From assembly GCF_000424105.1 (NCBI RefSeq), contig NZ_AUJG01000001.1:489258-553257 (forward strand): DNA of 64,000 nucleotides, in the 5' to 3' direction. Source of the stretch: Lachnospira multipara ATCC 19207 (GTDB lineage: Bacteria > Bacillota > Clostridia > Lachnospirales > Lachnospiraceae). The position numbers were made by a program, and so were the translations under genes. The notes below the pieces were generated by a model that was not told the DNA's origin, ran no database searches, and was given only the letters and a program-made list of their open reading frames with translations. Shown here one piece after another: positions 1 through 10,632 of the stretch. Each line of letters begins with the position of its first letter. The first letter of the stretch is position 1.

Positions 1-936
1 GTTATGGATAGAACTATGGTTATCTTAGATATATTTGCAAGCCGCGCCACAACTAGTGAAGGTAAGATTCAGGTGGAGATGGCACAGCTTAAGTATCGTT
101 CAACTCGTCTTTCTGGACTTGGTACATCCCTATCAAGACTTGGTGGTGGTATTGGTACAAGAGGCCCTGGTGAGAAGAAGATTGAGACAGATAGACGACT
201 TATTAGAGATAGAATTACTAAGTTATCAAGGGATTTAGATGAGATTAAGTCCCATAGAGAGGTGCAAAGAAGTAAGAGAGATAATACCTCAACTCCTGTG
301 GCTGCTATTGTTGGCTACACAAACGCAGGTAAATCAACTCTTCTTAATAAGCTTACTAAGGCAAATGTATTGTCAGAGGATAAGCTTTTTGCAACCCTTG
401 ATCCAACAACAAGAGAACTTGAACTTCCAAATAAAGAGAAGGTTCTTCTTACAGATACAGTTGGATTTATTAGAAAGCTTCCACATCATTTAATAGAAGC
501 TTTTAGAAGTACACTTGAAGAAGCAAAATATGCAGACATAATCGTGCATGTAGTGGACGCTTCTAATGAAGATTATGAAAGACATATGCAAACTGTTTAT
601 GAGACTCTAGAGGAATTAGAGGTTAAAGATAAGAAGATTATCACTCTTATTAATAAGGTGGATAAATTTGAAGAGGCCCCTGTTATTAAGGATGTTAAGG
701 CTAATTATTGCATAAATTATTCTAATAAGGCTGGAATCGGTGAAGAAGAATTCCTAAAGGCCTTAGAAGAGATAATTATGGAATCTAGAGTTTATATCGA
801 GAGAACATTTGCATATTCAGAAGCTGGCAAGATACAGCAAATTAGAGAGTTTGGACAGCTCCTTGAAGAAGAATATGTTCAAGACGGTATAAAGGTTAAG
901 GCATATGTCCCAAGAGAAATTGAAGGGAGATTATAG
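1..936 (+). CDS. hflX: Ribosome-associated GTPase HflX (5' end outside window)
   Basis: C-terminal part of HflX, the GTPase that binds 50S subunits and splits stalled or hibernating ribosomes under stress. The frame is open to base 1, so the Met at base 4 is internal and the true start lies upstream. Visible parts are the linker GTRGPGEKKIETDRR, then the GTPase domain with G1 GYTNAGKST (fragment residue ~105), G3 DTVGF (~152) and G4 NKVD (~218), and the short C-terminal domain. folA begins two bases after the stop, so the two genes are very likely co-transcribed. Family assignment is firm; only the N-terminus is missing. Confidence 0.95.
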   Translation, partial: VMDRTMVILDIFASRATTSEGKIQVEMAQLKYRSTRLSGLGTSLSRLGGGIGTRGPGEKKIETDRRLIRDRITKLSRDLDEIKSHREVQRSKRDNTSTPVAAIVGYTNAGKSTLLNKLTKANVLSEDKLFATLDPTTRELELPNKEKVLLTDTVGFIRKLPHHLIEAFRSTLEEAKYADIIVHVVDASNEDYERHMQTVYETLEELEVKDKKIITLINKVDKFEEAPVIKDVKANYCINYSNKAGIGEEEFLKALEEIIMESRVYIERTFAYSEAGKIQQIREFGQLLEEEYVQDGIKVKAYVPREIEGRL

Positions 937-938
937 AT

Positions 939-1427
939 ATGAACTTAATTGCAGCAGTAGATAATAACTGGGCTATTGGCAAGAATGGAAGATTGCTTGT
1001 TAGTATTCCAGAGGATATGAAACTTTTTAGAGAAGAGACTACAGGTAAGGTTGTGGTTATGGGTCGTAAAACTTTTGATAGTCTACCTAATAACTCAGCC
1101 CTTATTAATAGAACAAACATCGTTATTACAAGCGATAAGAACTTTAAGAATAAGGATTGCATCGTGGTGCATAGCCTTGAGGAACTTCTTGAAGAGCTTA
1201 AGAAATACGATAGTAAGGATGTCTATATTATTGGGGGTGGCATGCTTTATAAGGAGATGTTAGCTTACTGTGATACTGCACATATTACAAAAATCGACTA
1301 TGAATATGAGGCAGATACACATTTTCCTAATTTAGACAAGGATCCTGAATGGAAAATCACAGCTAATAGCGAAGAACATACATTTTTTGACATTTGTTAT
1401 GAATTTATACAATATCAAAGAGTATAG
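939..1427 (+). CDS. folA: Dihydrofolate reductase
   Basis: 162-aa dihydrofolate reductase, which reduces dihydrofolate to tetrahydrofolate with NADPH in the cytoplasm. The N-terminal strand MNLIAAVDNNWAIGKNG, the active-site acid (Asp26 in IPEDM) and the nucleotide-binding motif VVMGRKTFDSLP are all present, as is the later IIGGGMLYKEML segment. Length is normal for the family. An AGGGAGA Shine-Dalgarno sequence lies inside the end of hflX. A thyX (flavin-dependent thymidylate synthase) lies 7.4 kb downstream; ThyX makes dTMP without oxidising tetrahydrofolate, so DHFR demand may be low in this organism (inference). A strong terminator follows. Confidence 0.95.
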   Translation: MNLIAAVDNNWAIGKNGRLLVSIPEDMKLFREETTGKVVVMGRKTFDSLPNNSALINRTNIVITSDKNFKNKDCIVVHSLEELLEELKKYDSKDVYIIGGGMLYKEMLAYCDTAHITKIDYEYEADTHFPNLDKDPEWKITANSEEHTFFDICYEFIQYQRV

Positions 1428-1439
1428 ATAAACACTATA

Positions 1440-1484
1440 AGAGGCAATAAACGTGCGAAATCATATACGTTTACTGCCTCTTTT
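1440..1484 (+). terminator. Rho-independent terminator after folA
   Basis: A near-perfect 15-bp stem (AGAGGCAATAAACGT with its complement ending ACTGCCTCT, 12-nt loop) is followed by TTTT. It closes the hflX-folA transcript. Confidence 0.85.
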
Positions 1485-1637
1485 ATATATAAAGTATGGT
1501 TGAAATGATATTAAAAATTTGATAATATAAACAACGTGATAAAGATTAGACAAAGTCGTATCACTAAAGAAAGGAAACTGTTTAATAATATACAAGTTTC
1601 CTATAAAGAAATTATATGTTTAAAAGGGAGAGATTTT

Positions 1638-3623
1638 ATGTTTTGTACAAAATGCGGTTTTAACGCAGGCGACACAAAATTTTGTCCTAAATGTGGAGCT
1701 CCACTAGGTCAGAATAAGTCCGCAACAACAGAAAACACACCTGTTACAGAAGAAGTAACAAACACTCCAGTTTCGGAGAATGCAACTAACGTAGAGGCAA
1801 ACACATTCAACGACGGTTTTAATCAGAATGCTAATACAAGCACTACAGAGGCTAACAACGGCTTTACACAGCCACAGGCTTTCGGTCAGCCACAGGCATT
1901 TGGTCAGCCACAGGCATTTGGTCAGCAGCCAAACGGCGGTTTTGATCAGGCTCAGTATGGTACTGTAAACCAGGCACCTAAGGCTAAGAAGAAGTGGCCT
2001 AAGGTAGTTGCTATTGTAGTTGCAGTAGTTGCAGCATTAGCAGTAATTGGTTATTTTGCATATCCATTTATTTATAGCTTAGTTTCACCTAAGGCAAAGG
2101 CTGAGACAGCTCTTAAGAACTTAGGTAAGAACGTTGATTCTTATGTTGATGAAGTACTTGAGAATGGTCTTACATCAACAGATACACAGGTAGCTAACGA
2201 AACATCAGTTACACTTAAAGCATTAGAGTTTAACGACGAAGACTATTTAGAATACCTTAACGCTAAGACAGTTAAGTGGGATATTCAGTCAGACGTTGAG
2301 AATGGCGAAATGTCAGGTGATATCGCAATTGTTGATGAAGATGGCGATGAAGTAGTTACTATTGAAATGTACTCAGATGGAAGCTATGTATACTTTAGCT
2401 GTCCAGAATTATTTGAAGAGTCATTTAAGATAGACGTTGATTCAGTTTACTCTTCATATTCATCATACTCAGCAATGCTTGGTTCACTTTCTTCATCAGG
2501 TTCACTTGATTTAGAGCAGGTTGAACAGTACTCAGATGAAATTAAGGCAGTAGTTGGAGATGTATTAAAGGGTTATAACGTATTTGTTGAAAACCTTGAA
2601 TACAAGAAGGTAGATAATAAGACATTCAAGTCTGAAAATGGTAACATTAAGGTTACAGAATACGAAGTTACAGTAACTAAGGATGCTTTAGTTAAGGGCT
2701 TCAATGCTGCAGTAGATGCTTTATATAGTGATAAGGAAATTTCTTCTTATATGTCACTTTTAACAACATTCTCAGGTAGCTCAAAGGATTCTATTAAGTC
2801 AAGCTTTGAATCAGAACTTTCAAGCTTTAGCCCAGTATCCTTTAACATGTATGTAAACGATAAGAAGGAAATCGTAAGACTTTCAGTTACTGGTGAAGGT
2901 AATGACGGCGAAATCTTTGCTGAATTCATTGGTAAGAAGGATCCAACAGATTACATCCATGTAGGCTTTAACTATGAATCAGATGTAATTGATTTAGTAG
3001 TTAAGGAAGATGGTGACTCATACGATATCAACCTTAAGGCACAGGGAGAAGACCTTGATTTAACAATTGCTTCTAAGTTTACTAAGGACGGAGATAAGAA
3101 GGTAACACTTGATAACTTTAGCATCGTTGGTACAGCTGATGATGAGAGCTTTGATATTGAATTATCAGGCCAGTCAGAAATCAAGGATTACTCAGGTCTT
3201 AAGTATAAGAAGTCTGACTTCTCAGGCGCTTCTAATATTGAATACTTAACATCAAGTGAAGAACAGACACTTGCTCTTGAAGTATTAAGCAATATTGATG
3301 TATTAAAGAAGGTTGTTTCAGAAGACCTTATTGATGAATTATTTGGTTCAGCAATTTCAACATCAACTAATTCAAGCTATACAGGTACATATACAGCAGC
3401 TGATTATGGTATTTCACTTCAGATCAATGCTGATGGTACTGGTGTATTAACATCAGATGGATCATCAATTGATGTAGATGTTACAATTTCTGATGGCACA
3501 ATCGTTGTTGCTAATGCATATGATTCAACAGATTACATTTCATATTCTGTTACATTTACAGATACAACAATGACATGGACTGATTCAACAGGTAGCTCAA
3601 TTGTATTTACAAAGGGCGTTTAA
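1638..3623 (+). CDS. Zinc-ribbon, single-pass membrane protein of unknown function
   Basis: 661-aa protein. The start chosen is the ATG at 1638, just after AAAAGGGAGA, because it places the zinc ribbon (Cys3, Cys6, Cys16, Cys19 in CTKCG...CPKCG) at the N-terminus; the open frame begins earlier at 1536 without good translation signals. Order: zinc ribbon, a Gln/Asn/Thr-rich linker with three QPQAFG repeats, a transmembrane helix at about residues 121-145, then a large acidic extracytoplasmic region rich in Ser, Asp and Val, ending in an ~80-residue beta-rich domain (YTGTYTAADYG...). This layout is common in Lachnospiraceae 'zinc ribbon domain' proteins; the function is not known. Repeats and acidic composition suggest a surface or stress role, which is inference only. 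Confidence 0.75.
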   Translation: MFCTKCGFNAGDTKFCPKCGAPLGQNKSATTENTPVTEEVTNTPVSENATNVEANTFNDGFNQNANTSTTEANNGFTQPQAFGQPQAFGQPQAFGQQPNGGFDQAQYGTVNQAPKAKKKWPKVVAIVVAVVAALAVIGYFAYPFIYSLVSPKAKAETALKNLGKNVDSYVDEVLENGLTSTDTQVANETSVTLKALEFNDEDYLEYLNAKTVKWDIQSDVENGEMSGDIAIVDEDGDEVVTIEMYSDGSYVYFSCPELFEESFKIDVDSVYSSYSSYSAMLGSLSSSGSLDLEQVEQYSDEIKAVVGDVLKGYNVFVENLEYKKVDNKTFKSENGNIKVTEYEVTVTKDALVKGFNAAVDALYSDKEISSYMSLLTTFSGSSKDSIKSSFESELSSFSPVSFNMYVNDKKEIVRLSVTGEGNDGEIFAEFIGKKDPTDYIHVGFNYESDVIDLVVKEDGDSYDINLKAQGEDLDLTIASKFTKDGDKKVTLDNFSIVGTADDESFDIELSGQSEIKDYSGLKYKKSDFSGASNIEYLTSSEEQTLALEVLSNIDVLKKVVSEDLIDELFGSAISTSTNSSYTGTYTAADYGISLQINADGTGVLTSDGSSIDVDVTISDGTIVVANAYDSTDYISYSVTFTDTTMTWTDSTGSSIVFTKGV

Positions 3624-3668
3624 TCAGCGAGTCTTGACGATTAAATAAAAAAATAATTTTTGAAAAAT

Positions 3669-3720
3669 ATCATCGATTTTGATTGAAATTAAAAACAATC
3701 AAAATCGGTGATTATTTTTT
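3669..3720 (+). terminator. Rho-independent terminator after the zinc-ribbon gene
   Basis: 17-bp stem (ATCATCGATTTTGATTG pairing with CAATCAAAATCGGTGAT, one G-U) with a 10-nt A-rich loop, then TATTTTTT. Confidence 0.85.
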
Positions 3721-3866
3721 ATCTAGGCTTTTAGTCCTTTGCTAGAGGAAAGCTAGTATATAAGCTACTTTTGTAAGAAAAAGGCATGCTTTTTACAGAT
3801 GTTATATTTTGATTGATATATGTATTTGAAAACCCAACCTTCATTTGTGAAAAATCAACGAACTAC

Positions 3867-3895
3867 TTGACTAAAAAGGAAAAATAATGTACAAT
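3867..3895 (+). promoter_or_regulatory. Predicted sigma-A promoter of licT
   Basis: TTGACT (3867-3872), exactly 17 bp, then TACAAT (3890-3895). The expected start near 3902 places the RAT-like sequence at the very 5' end of the RNA, as antitermination needs. Confidence 0.6.
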
Positions 3896-3913
3896 ATAAC
3901 TAAGATGTGAGGA

Positions 3914-3944
3914 ACAGATTGTTACTTTTAGGAAGGCAAGACTG
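3914..3944 (+). promoter_or_regulatory. RAT-like antiterminator site in the licT leader
   Basis: AGATTGTTACTTTTAGGAAG followed by GCAAGACT resembles the BglG/LicT ribonucleic antiterminator (consensus core GGATTGTTAC...GGCAAA). Its 3' end overlaps the 5' arm of the next terminator, so the two structures are mutually exclusive. It is less perfect than the copy at 4953 and suggests that licT controls its own expression. Confidence 0.55.
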
Positions 3945-4025
3945 GATTGTACGTCGAGACTATTTTAGAATGTTGCTTATGAAAGTAACGAGGTAGTTTT
4001 TCGTGTATGATACTAGTCTTTTTTT
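3938..4025 (+). terminator. Leader terminator in front of licT
   Basis: AAGACTGG (3938-3945) pairs with CTAGTCTT (4013-4020), followed by a run of Ts ending at 4025. The loop is long and partly structured. The licT start codon lies only seven bases after the T run, so read-through is required for expression. Confidence 0.55.
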
Positions 4026-4031
4026 GGTATT

Positions 4032-4865
4032 ATGGTTATAGAGAAGGTTATTAACAACAATGTAGTAAGCTCCTTTGATAATGGTAGCGAAGTAATAGTA
4101 ACGGGCAAGGGTGTCGGATTTGGCAAGAAACACGGCGAAGTTATTGATAAGGAAAAGATTGAAAAGATTTTCCACCTGCCGGCTGAGAACGCAAGCCAAT
4201 ATGAAAAATTAGTAAGTAAGATGCCTTATGAGCACGTTAGATTAGCTAACCAGATAATACATAATGCGAAGTTGCAATTAAACAGACATCTTAATCGTAA
4301 TGTGTATATAACACTTACGGATCATCTCAATTTTGCAATTGAGAGAGGAAAGAAAGGTATTGTTTTCCAGAATGAACTTTTGTGGGAAATTAGTAAATTT
4401 TACAAAGCAGAGTTTGAAATAGGAAAGCAAGCGGTTAAGTTAGTAAAGGAGGCAACCGGAGTTGCCCTGCCGGAAGATGAGGCAGGCTTTATAGCACTTC
4501 ATATTGTAAACGCAGAAACAGATGGAGATATGCGTACCACATCAGATTTACCCGCCATTATCAAAGACGTGGTTAATATCGTTACATATACTTTAGGTAT
4601 AAATATTGATGATGATTCAATTAGTTATGAACGTTTCATTACCCACCTCAAGTTCTTAACACAAAGAGCTATCGCGGGAAAGGTTTATAGTGAAGATGAT
4701 GAGTTATTCTTAGAAGGAATACAAAACCACTATAAGAAAGAGTATGGATGTGCTGGAAAGATAATTGAATACTTAAGTAAGAAGTTAAACTTCACAGCTT
4801 CTGAAGAAGAGAAGGTGTACTTAACTGTACACATTGCAAGAATTGTGAAGGAGTCAAAAACTTAA
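4032..4865 (+). CDS. licT: BglG/LicT family transcription antiterminator
   Basis: 277-aa antiterminator. Residues 1-~57 (MVIEKVINNNVVSSFDNG...) form the CAT RNA-binding domain, followed by two PTS regulation domains; the phosphorylatable histidines are visible in TDHLNF and ALHIVNAE (PRD1) and in ITHLKF and TVHIARI (PRD2). LicT binds RAT sequences in leader RNA and prevents termination when beta-glucosides are present; the PTS transporter encoded next phosphorylates and silences it. No clear Shine-Dalgarno lies between the terminator T run and the ATG, which is odd for this genome. A canonical RAT-terminator follows before bglP. Confidence 0.92.
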   Translation: MVIEKVINNNVVSSFDNGSEVIVTGKGVGFGKKHGEVIDKEKIEKIFHLPAENASQYEKLVSKMPYEHVRLANQIIHNAKLQLNRHLNRNVYITLTDHLNFAIERGKKGIVFQNELLWEISKFYKAEFEIGKQAVKLVKEATGVALPEDEAGFIALHIVNAETDGDMRTTSDLPAIIKDVVNIVTYTLGINIDDDSISYERFITHLKFLTQRAIAGKVYSEDDELFLEGIQNHYKKEYGCAGKIIEYLSKKLNFTASEEEKVYLTVHIARIVKESKT

Positions 4866-4952
4866 TATCTATTTAGTTTGAGCGAATATGTGATAGGATT
4901 CGTAAAAACTGAATATTTTGTAATATTATAGTTATATGTAATTAATCTTTAG

Positions 4953-4982
4953 GGATTGTTACGAGTTATGTCGGCAAAACCC
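4953..4982 (+). promoter_or_regulatory. RAT antiterminator site for bglP
   Basis: GGATTGTTACGAGTTATGTC followed by GGCAAAACCC is a nearly canonical LicT/BglG ribonucleic antiterminator. It overlaps the first bases of the terminator at 4979, the classic competing arrangement. Confidence 0.88.
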
Positions 4983-5046
4983 GGAAGGACCAGTAATATA
5001 GCGGAATGTTTTTCGCATGTACTATTGTGCCCTTTCGGGTTTTTTT
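4979..5046 (+). terminator. LicT-controlled leader terminator before bglP
   Basis: ACCCGGAAGG (4979-4988) pairs with CCTTTCGGGT (5031-5040), followed by a run of Ts. The loop holds a second small hairpin. Confidence 0.85.
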
Positions 5047-5098
5047 AGTGGGGTAACCCATTTATATATAAGTCGAAAAATTATTATTATTTATTTAG

Positions 5099-7021
<1,923 letters not shown>

Positions 7022-7055
7022 GATAAAGAATAATAATTATAATTAAAATGAGTTT

Positions 7056-7088
7056 AAACCGGCGAGGTTTATGCCCCGCCGGTTTATT
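7056..7088 (+). terminator. Rho-independent terminator after bglP
   Basis: GC-rich stem AAACCGGCG-GG pairing with CCCCGCCGGTTT followed by ATTATT. It is strong in the stem but weak in the T run, so partial read-through into the glucosidase gene is plausible. Confidence 0.7.
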
Positions 7089-7134
7089 ATTAAAAGCATT
7101 AGATAAATATTTCACAATAGTTTGGCTAGACTAG

Positions 7135-8622
<1,488 letters not shown>

Positions 8623-8651
8623 TTATTACTTATACTTTTTTCTTATATTTT

Positions 8652-8680
8652 ATTGGGTCAGGCAACTGGCCCAATTTTTT
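8652..8680 (+). terminator. Rho-independent terminator after the 6-phospho-beta-glucosidase gene
   Basis: 9-bp stem ATTGGGTCA / TGGCCCAAT (one G-U), six-base loop, then TTTTTT. Confidence 0.88.
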
Positions 8681-8836
8681 AGAATTTGGAAAATGTATCG
8701 CAATCTAAAAATGAAAATATTTTTCTTTTTATTTAACAAAAATCTATTTATATACTATATAATTAAGAGAGTTTGATAAATTAGATTTTTATGTTAATAT
8801 AAGCAAGCAGAAAAAAGAAATAGGAGAGAAATAGAT

Positions 8837-9517
8837 ATGGGTAAAATAATTATTCAAGAAATGACAGCTAAGAACCCTATTCAGCTTATGGGCATGGAAG
8901 CAGGTGTATGTTGGGGTGGCGATACAAGTGATGCCAAGAAGAACTACAAGAGAGGTTTATCTTGTATTAATTCAGGACATGGTAGAGTTTTAGAATATCC
9001 TCAAGTATATATGATAATCGATGGCTATTCAGCTAAGGTTATAAGAGAGTTTTATACACATATTGGAGGAAGTCCAACAAGACTTCAGGCTTCAACTAGA
9101 TATATTGATTACACAGGTGCTAGCGATTTTGAATATGTTATGCCACCTAAGATTGCGGCTAATGAAGAAGCAAAAAAGATTTATATGGAAGCAATGAAGA
9201 ATATTAATGATTCAGTTGCTAAGCTTAATTCTCTAGATATTGCAAAGGAAGATAGTTCTATGCTTTTACCACTTGGTATGACAACTAAGGTGGTATTTAG
9301 AACTAACCTTAGAATGCTTATTGATATGTCTCACCAGAGATTATGTACAAGAGCATTTTGGGAATATAGAGGGCTTATGAATGATATAAAGAAGGCACTT
9401 GCAGACTACTCTGAGGAGTGGAAGGAAGTTACAGACAACTACTTCAAGGCAAAGTGTGAAGTATCTGGTTATTGTGAGGAGGCAAAGTCTTGCGGAAGAT
9501 TTCCTAAGAAGCAGTAA
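8837..9517 (+). CDS. thyX: FAD-dependent thymidylate synthase ThyX
   Basis: 226-aa flavin-dependent thymidylate synthase, making dTMP from dUMP with methylene-tetrahydrofolate and NADPH. The family core is seen in REFYTHIGGSPTRLQASTRY, a diverged form of the ThyX RHR-X7-S motif keeping the Ser and Arg that bind dUMP, and in the C-terminal HQRLCTRAFWEYRGL segment. AGGAGAG lies ten bases before the ATG. It is followed after 20 bases by a HAD phosphatase gene, so the two probably form an operon. Confidence 0.9.
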   Translation: MGKIIIQEMTAKNPIQLMGMEAGVCWGGDTSDAKKNYKRGLSCINSGHGRVLEYPQVYMIIDGYSAKVIREFYTHIGGSPTRLQASTRYIDYTGASDFEYVMPPKIAANEEAKKIYMEAMKNINDSVAKLNSLDIAKEDSSMLLPLGMTTKVVFRTNLRMLIDMSHQRLCTRAFWEYRGLMNDIKKALADYSEEWKEVTDNYFKAKCEVSGYCEEAKSCGRFPKKQ

Positions 9518-9537
9518 CTAATAGGAAAGGAAATACA

Positions 9538-10365
9538 ATGGAGAAGAAGGTAATATTTTTAGACATAGACGGAACACTTAGAGGCTTTGATGGTGTTATC
9601 CCTGAATCTACAAAAGAGGCAATTAGACTTGCTAGAGCTAATGGCCATGAGACAGTAGTGTGTTCTGGTAGAAGCCTTTATCAGATAGATAAGTCAATAC
9701 TTGACCTTGGCTTTGATGGCATAATTGGTGGAGCAGGAGCTTTTGTGATTCATAAGGGCGAGGAGCTTTATCATCACTACATGACCAAGGAGCAAAAGGA
9801 AAAGCTCTTTGGCTATTTAGATGATAACGACATTATTTACACAGTGCAAACAGATAAGGAATCCGTTGTGCCAGCGGCTATTGAAGAGGATATGATAAAC
9901 TACTATAAGGAGCTTGAAAGCATTGGTATTCCTCTTAAAAATGTAGCAGGTAAATTAAAGATTGAAAAGGATATCGTGGCTAATCCTAAGGTGGAGAAGC
10001 TAGTTTTCCATAGATCTAGAAAGTCGCTTAAGGAAATCGGAGATTACCTTGGAGACGAATTTACTTTAGTTGGTCTATCCTTTACTCCAGATGGTGTAAA
10101 TGTAGGCGTTGCCGGAGAAATTGGAATCGGTGGCATTACAAAGGCTAGCGGTATTGAGGCCTATTTAAAAGCAGCCGGTGTAACAAGACAGAATTCTATT
10201 GCCTTTGGTGATGGCTATAATGACTTAGAGATGATTGAGTATGTTAACTGCGGAGTTTGCATGGGAAATGGCGTGTTACAGTTAAAGGAAATTGCAGACA
10301 TGGTAACAGATGATATCGATAAGGATGGCTTATATAAGGGCTTTAAGGAGCTTGGATTAATCTAG
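9538..10365 (+). CDS. Cof-type HAD-superfamily phosphatase
   Basis: 275-aa HAD hydrolase, type IIB (Cof/YidA-like). Motif I FLDIDGTL (nucleophile Asp near residue 9), motif II in VVCSGRS, a cap domain in the middle, and motifs III/IV in the C-terminal FGDGYNDLEMIEYV. Such enzymes dephosphorylate sugar phosphates or flavin/pyridoxal precursors; the substrate cannot be read from sequence. AGGAAAGGA precedes the ATG. Probably co-transcribed with thyX. Confidence 0.9.
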   Translation: MEKKVIFLDIDGTLRGFDGVIPESTKEAIRLARANGHETVVCSGRSLYQIDKSILDLGFDGIIGGAGAFVIHKGEELYHHYMTKEQKEKLFGYLDDNDIIYTVQTDKESVVPAAIEEDMINYYKELESIGIPLKNVAGKLKIEKDIVANPKVEKLVFHRSRKSLKEIGDYLGDEFTLVGLSFTPDGVNVGVAGEIGIGGITKASGIEAYLKAAGVTRQNSIAFGDGYNDLEMIEYVNCGVCMGNGVLQLKEIADMVTDDIDKDGLYKGFKELGLI

Positions 10366-10449
10366 CTTGGATTATCTTACTTGGACTTGTCGATTTAATC
10401 TGGCTTGAAGGCTAGAGAGCTAGTAGCCTTAACTAAATATTGACTTTTA

Positions 10450-10494
10450 AATGCAGTTTGGGACGCGTAAAGTGGCGGCCTAGACTGCATTTTC
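10450..10494 (+). terminator. Rho-independent terminator after the HAD gene
   Basis: 13-bp stem from AATGCAGTTTGGG to its partner ending GACTGCATT (G-U pairs included), then TTTC. Confidence 0.75.
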
Positions 10495-10519
10495 TTATTA
10501 ATTATAAAAAAATAATAAA

Positions 10520-10546
10520 TTAGCACTCATCACTTGACAGTGCTAA
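10520..10546 (+). promoter_or_regulatory. CIRCE operator (HrcA site) upstream of clpB
   Basis: TTAGCACTC-N9-CAGTGCTAA, one base off the CIRCE consensus (TTAGCACTC-N9-GAGTGCTAA). It covers the -35 box of the clpB promoter, so HrcA binding should block transcription at normal temperature. Confidence 0.88.
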
Positions 10547-10562
10547 CAACGAATGATATAAC
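10534..10562 (+). promoter_or_regulatory. Sigma-A promoter of clpB
   Basis: TTGACA (10534-10539), 17-bp spacer, TATAAC (10557-10562). The -35 lies inside the CIRCE element. Confidence 0.85.
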
Positions 10563-10632
10563 ACAATTAGTAGGAATCAAGACACAATTTATGGTTTTAC
10601 TGATTATGAAATTATGAAAAGGAGGAGCGCGT

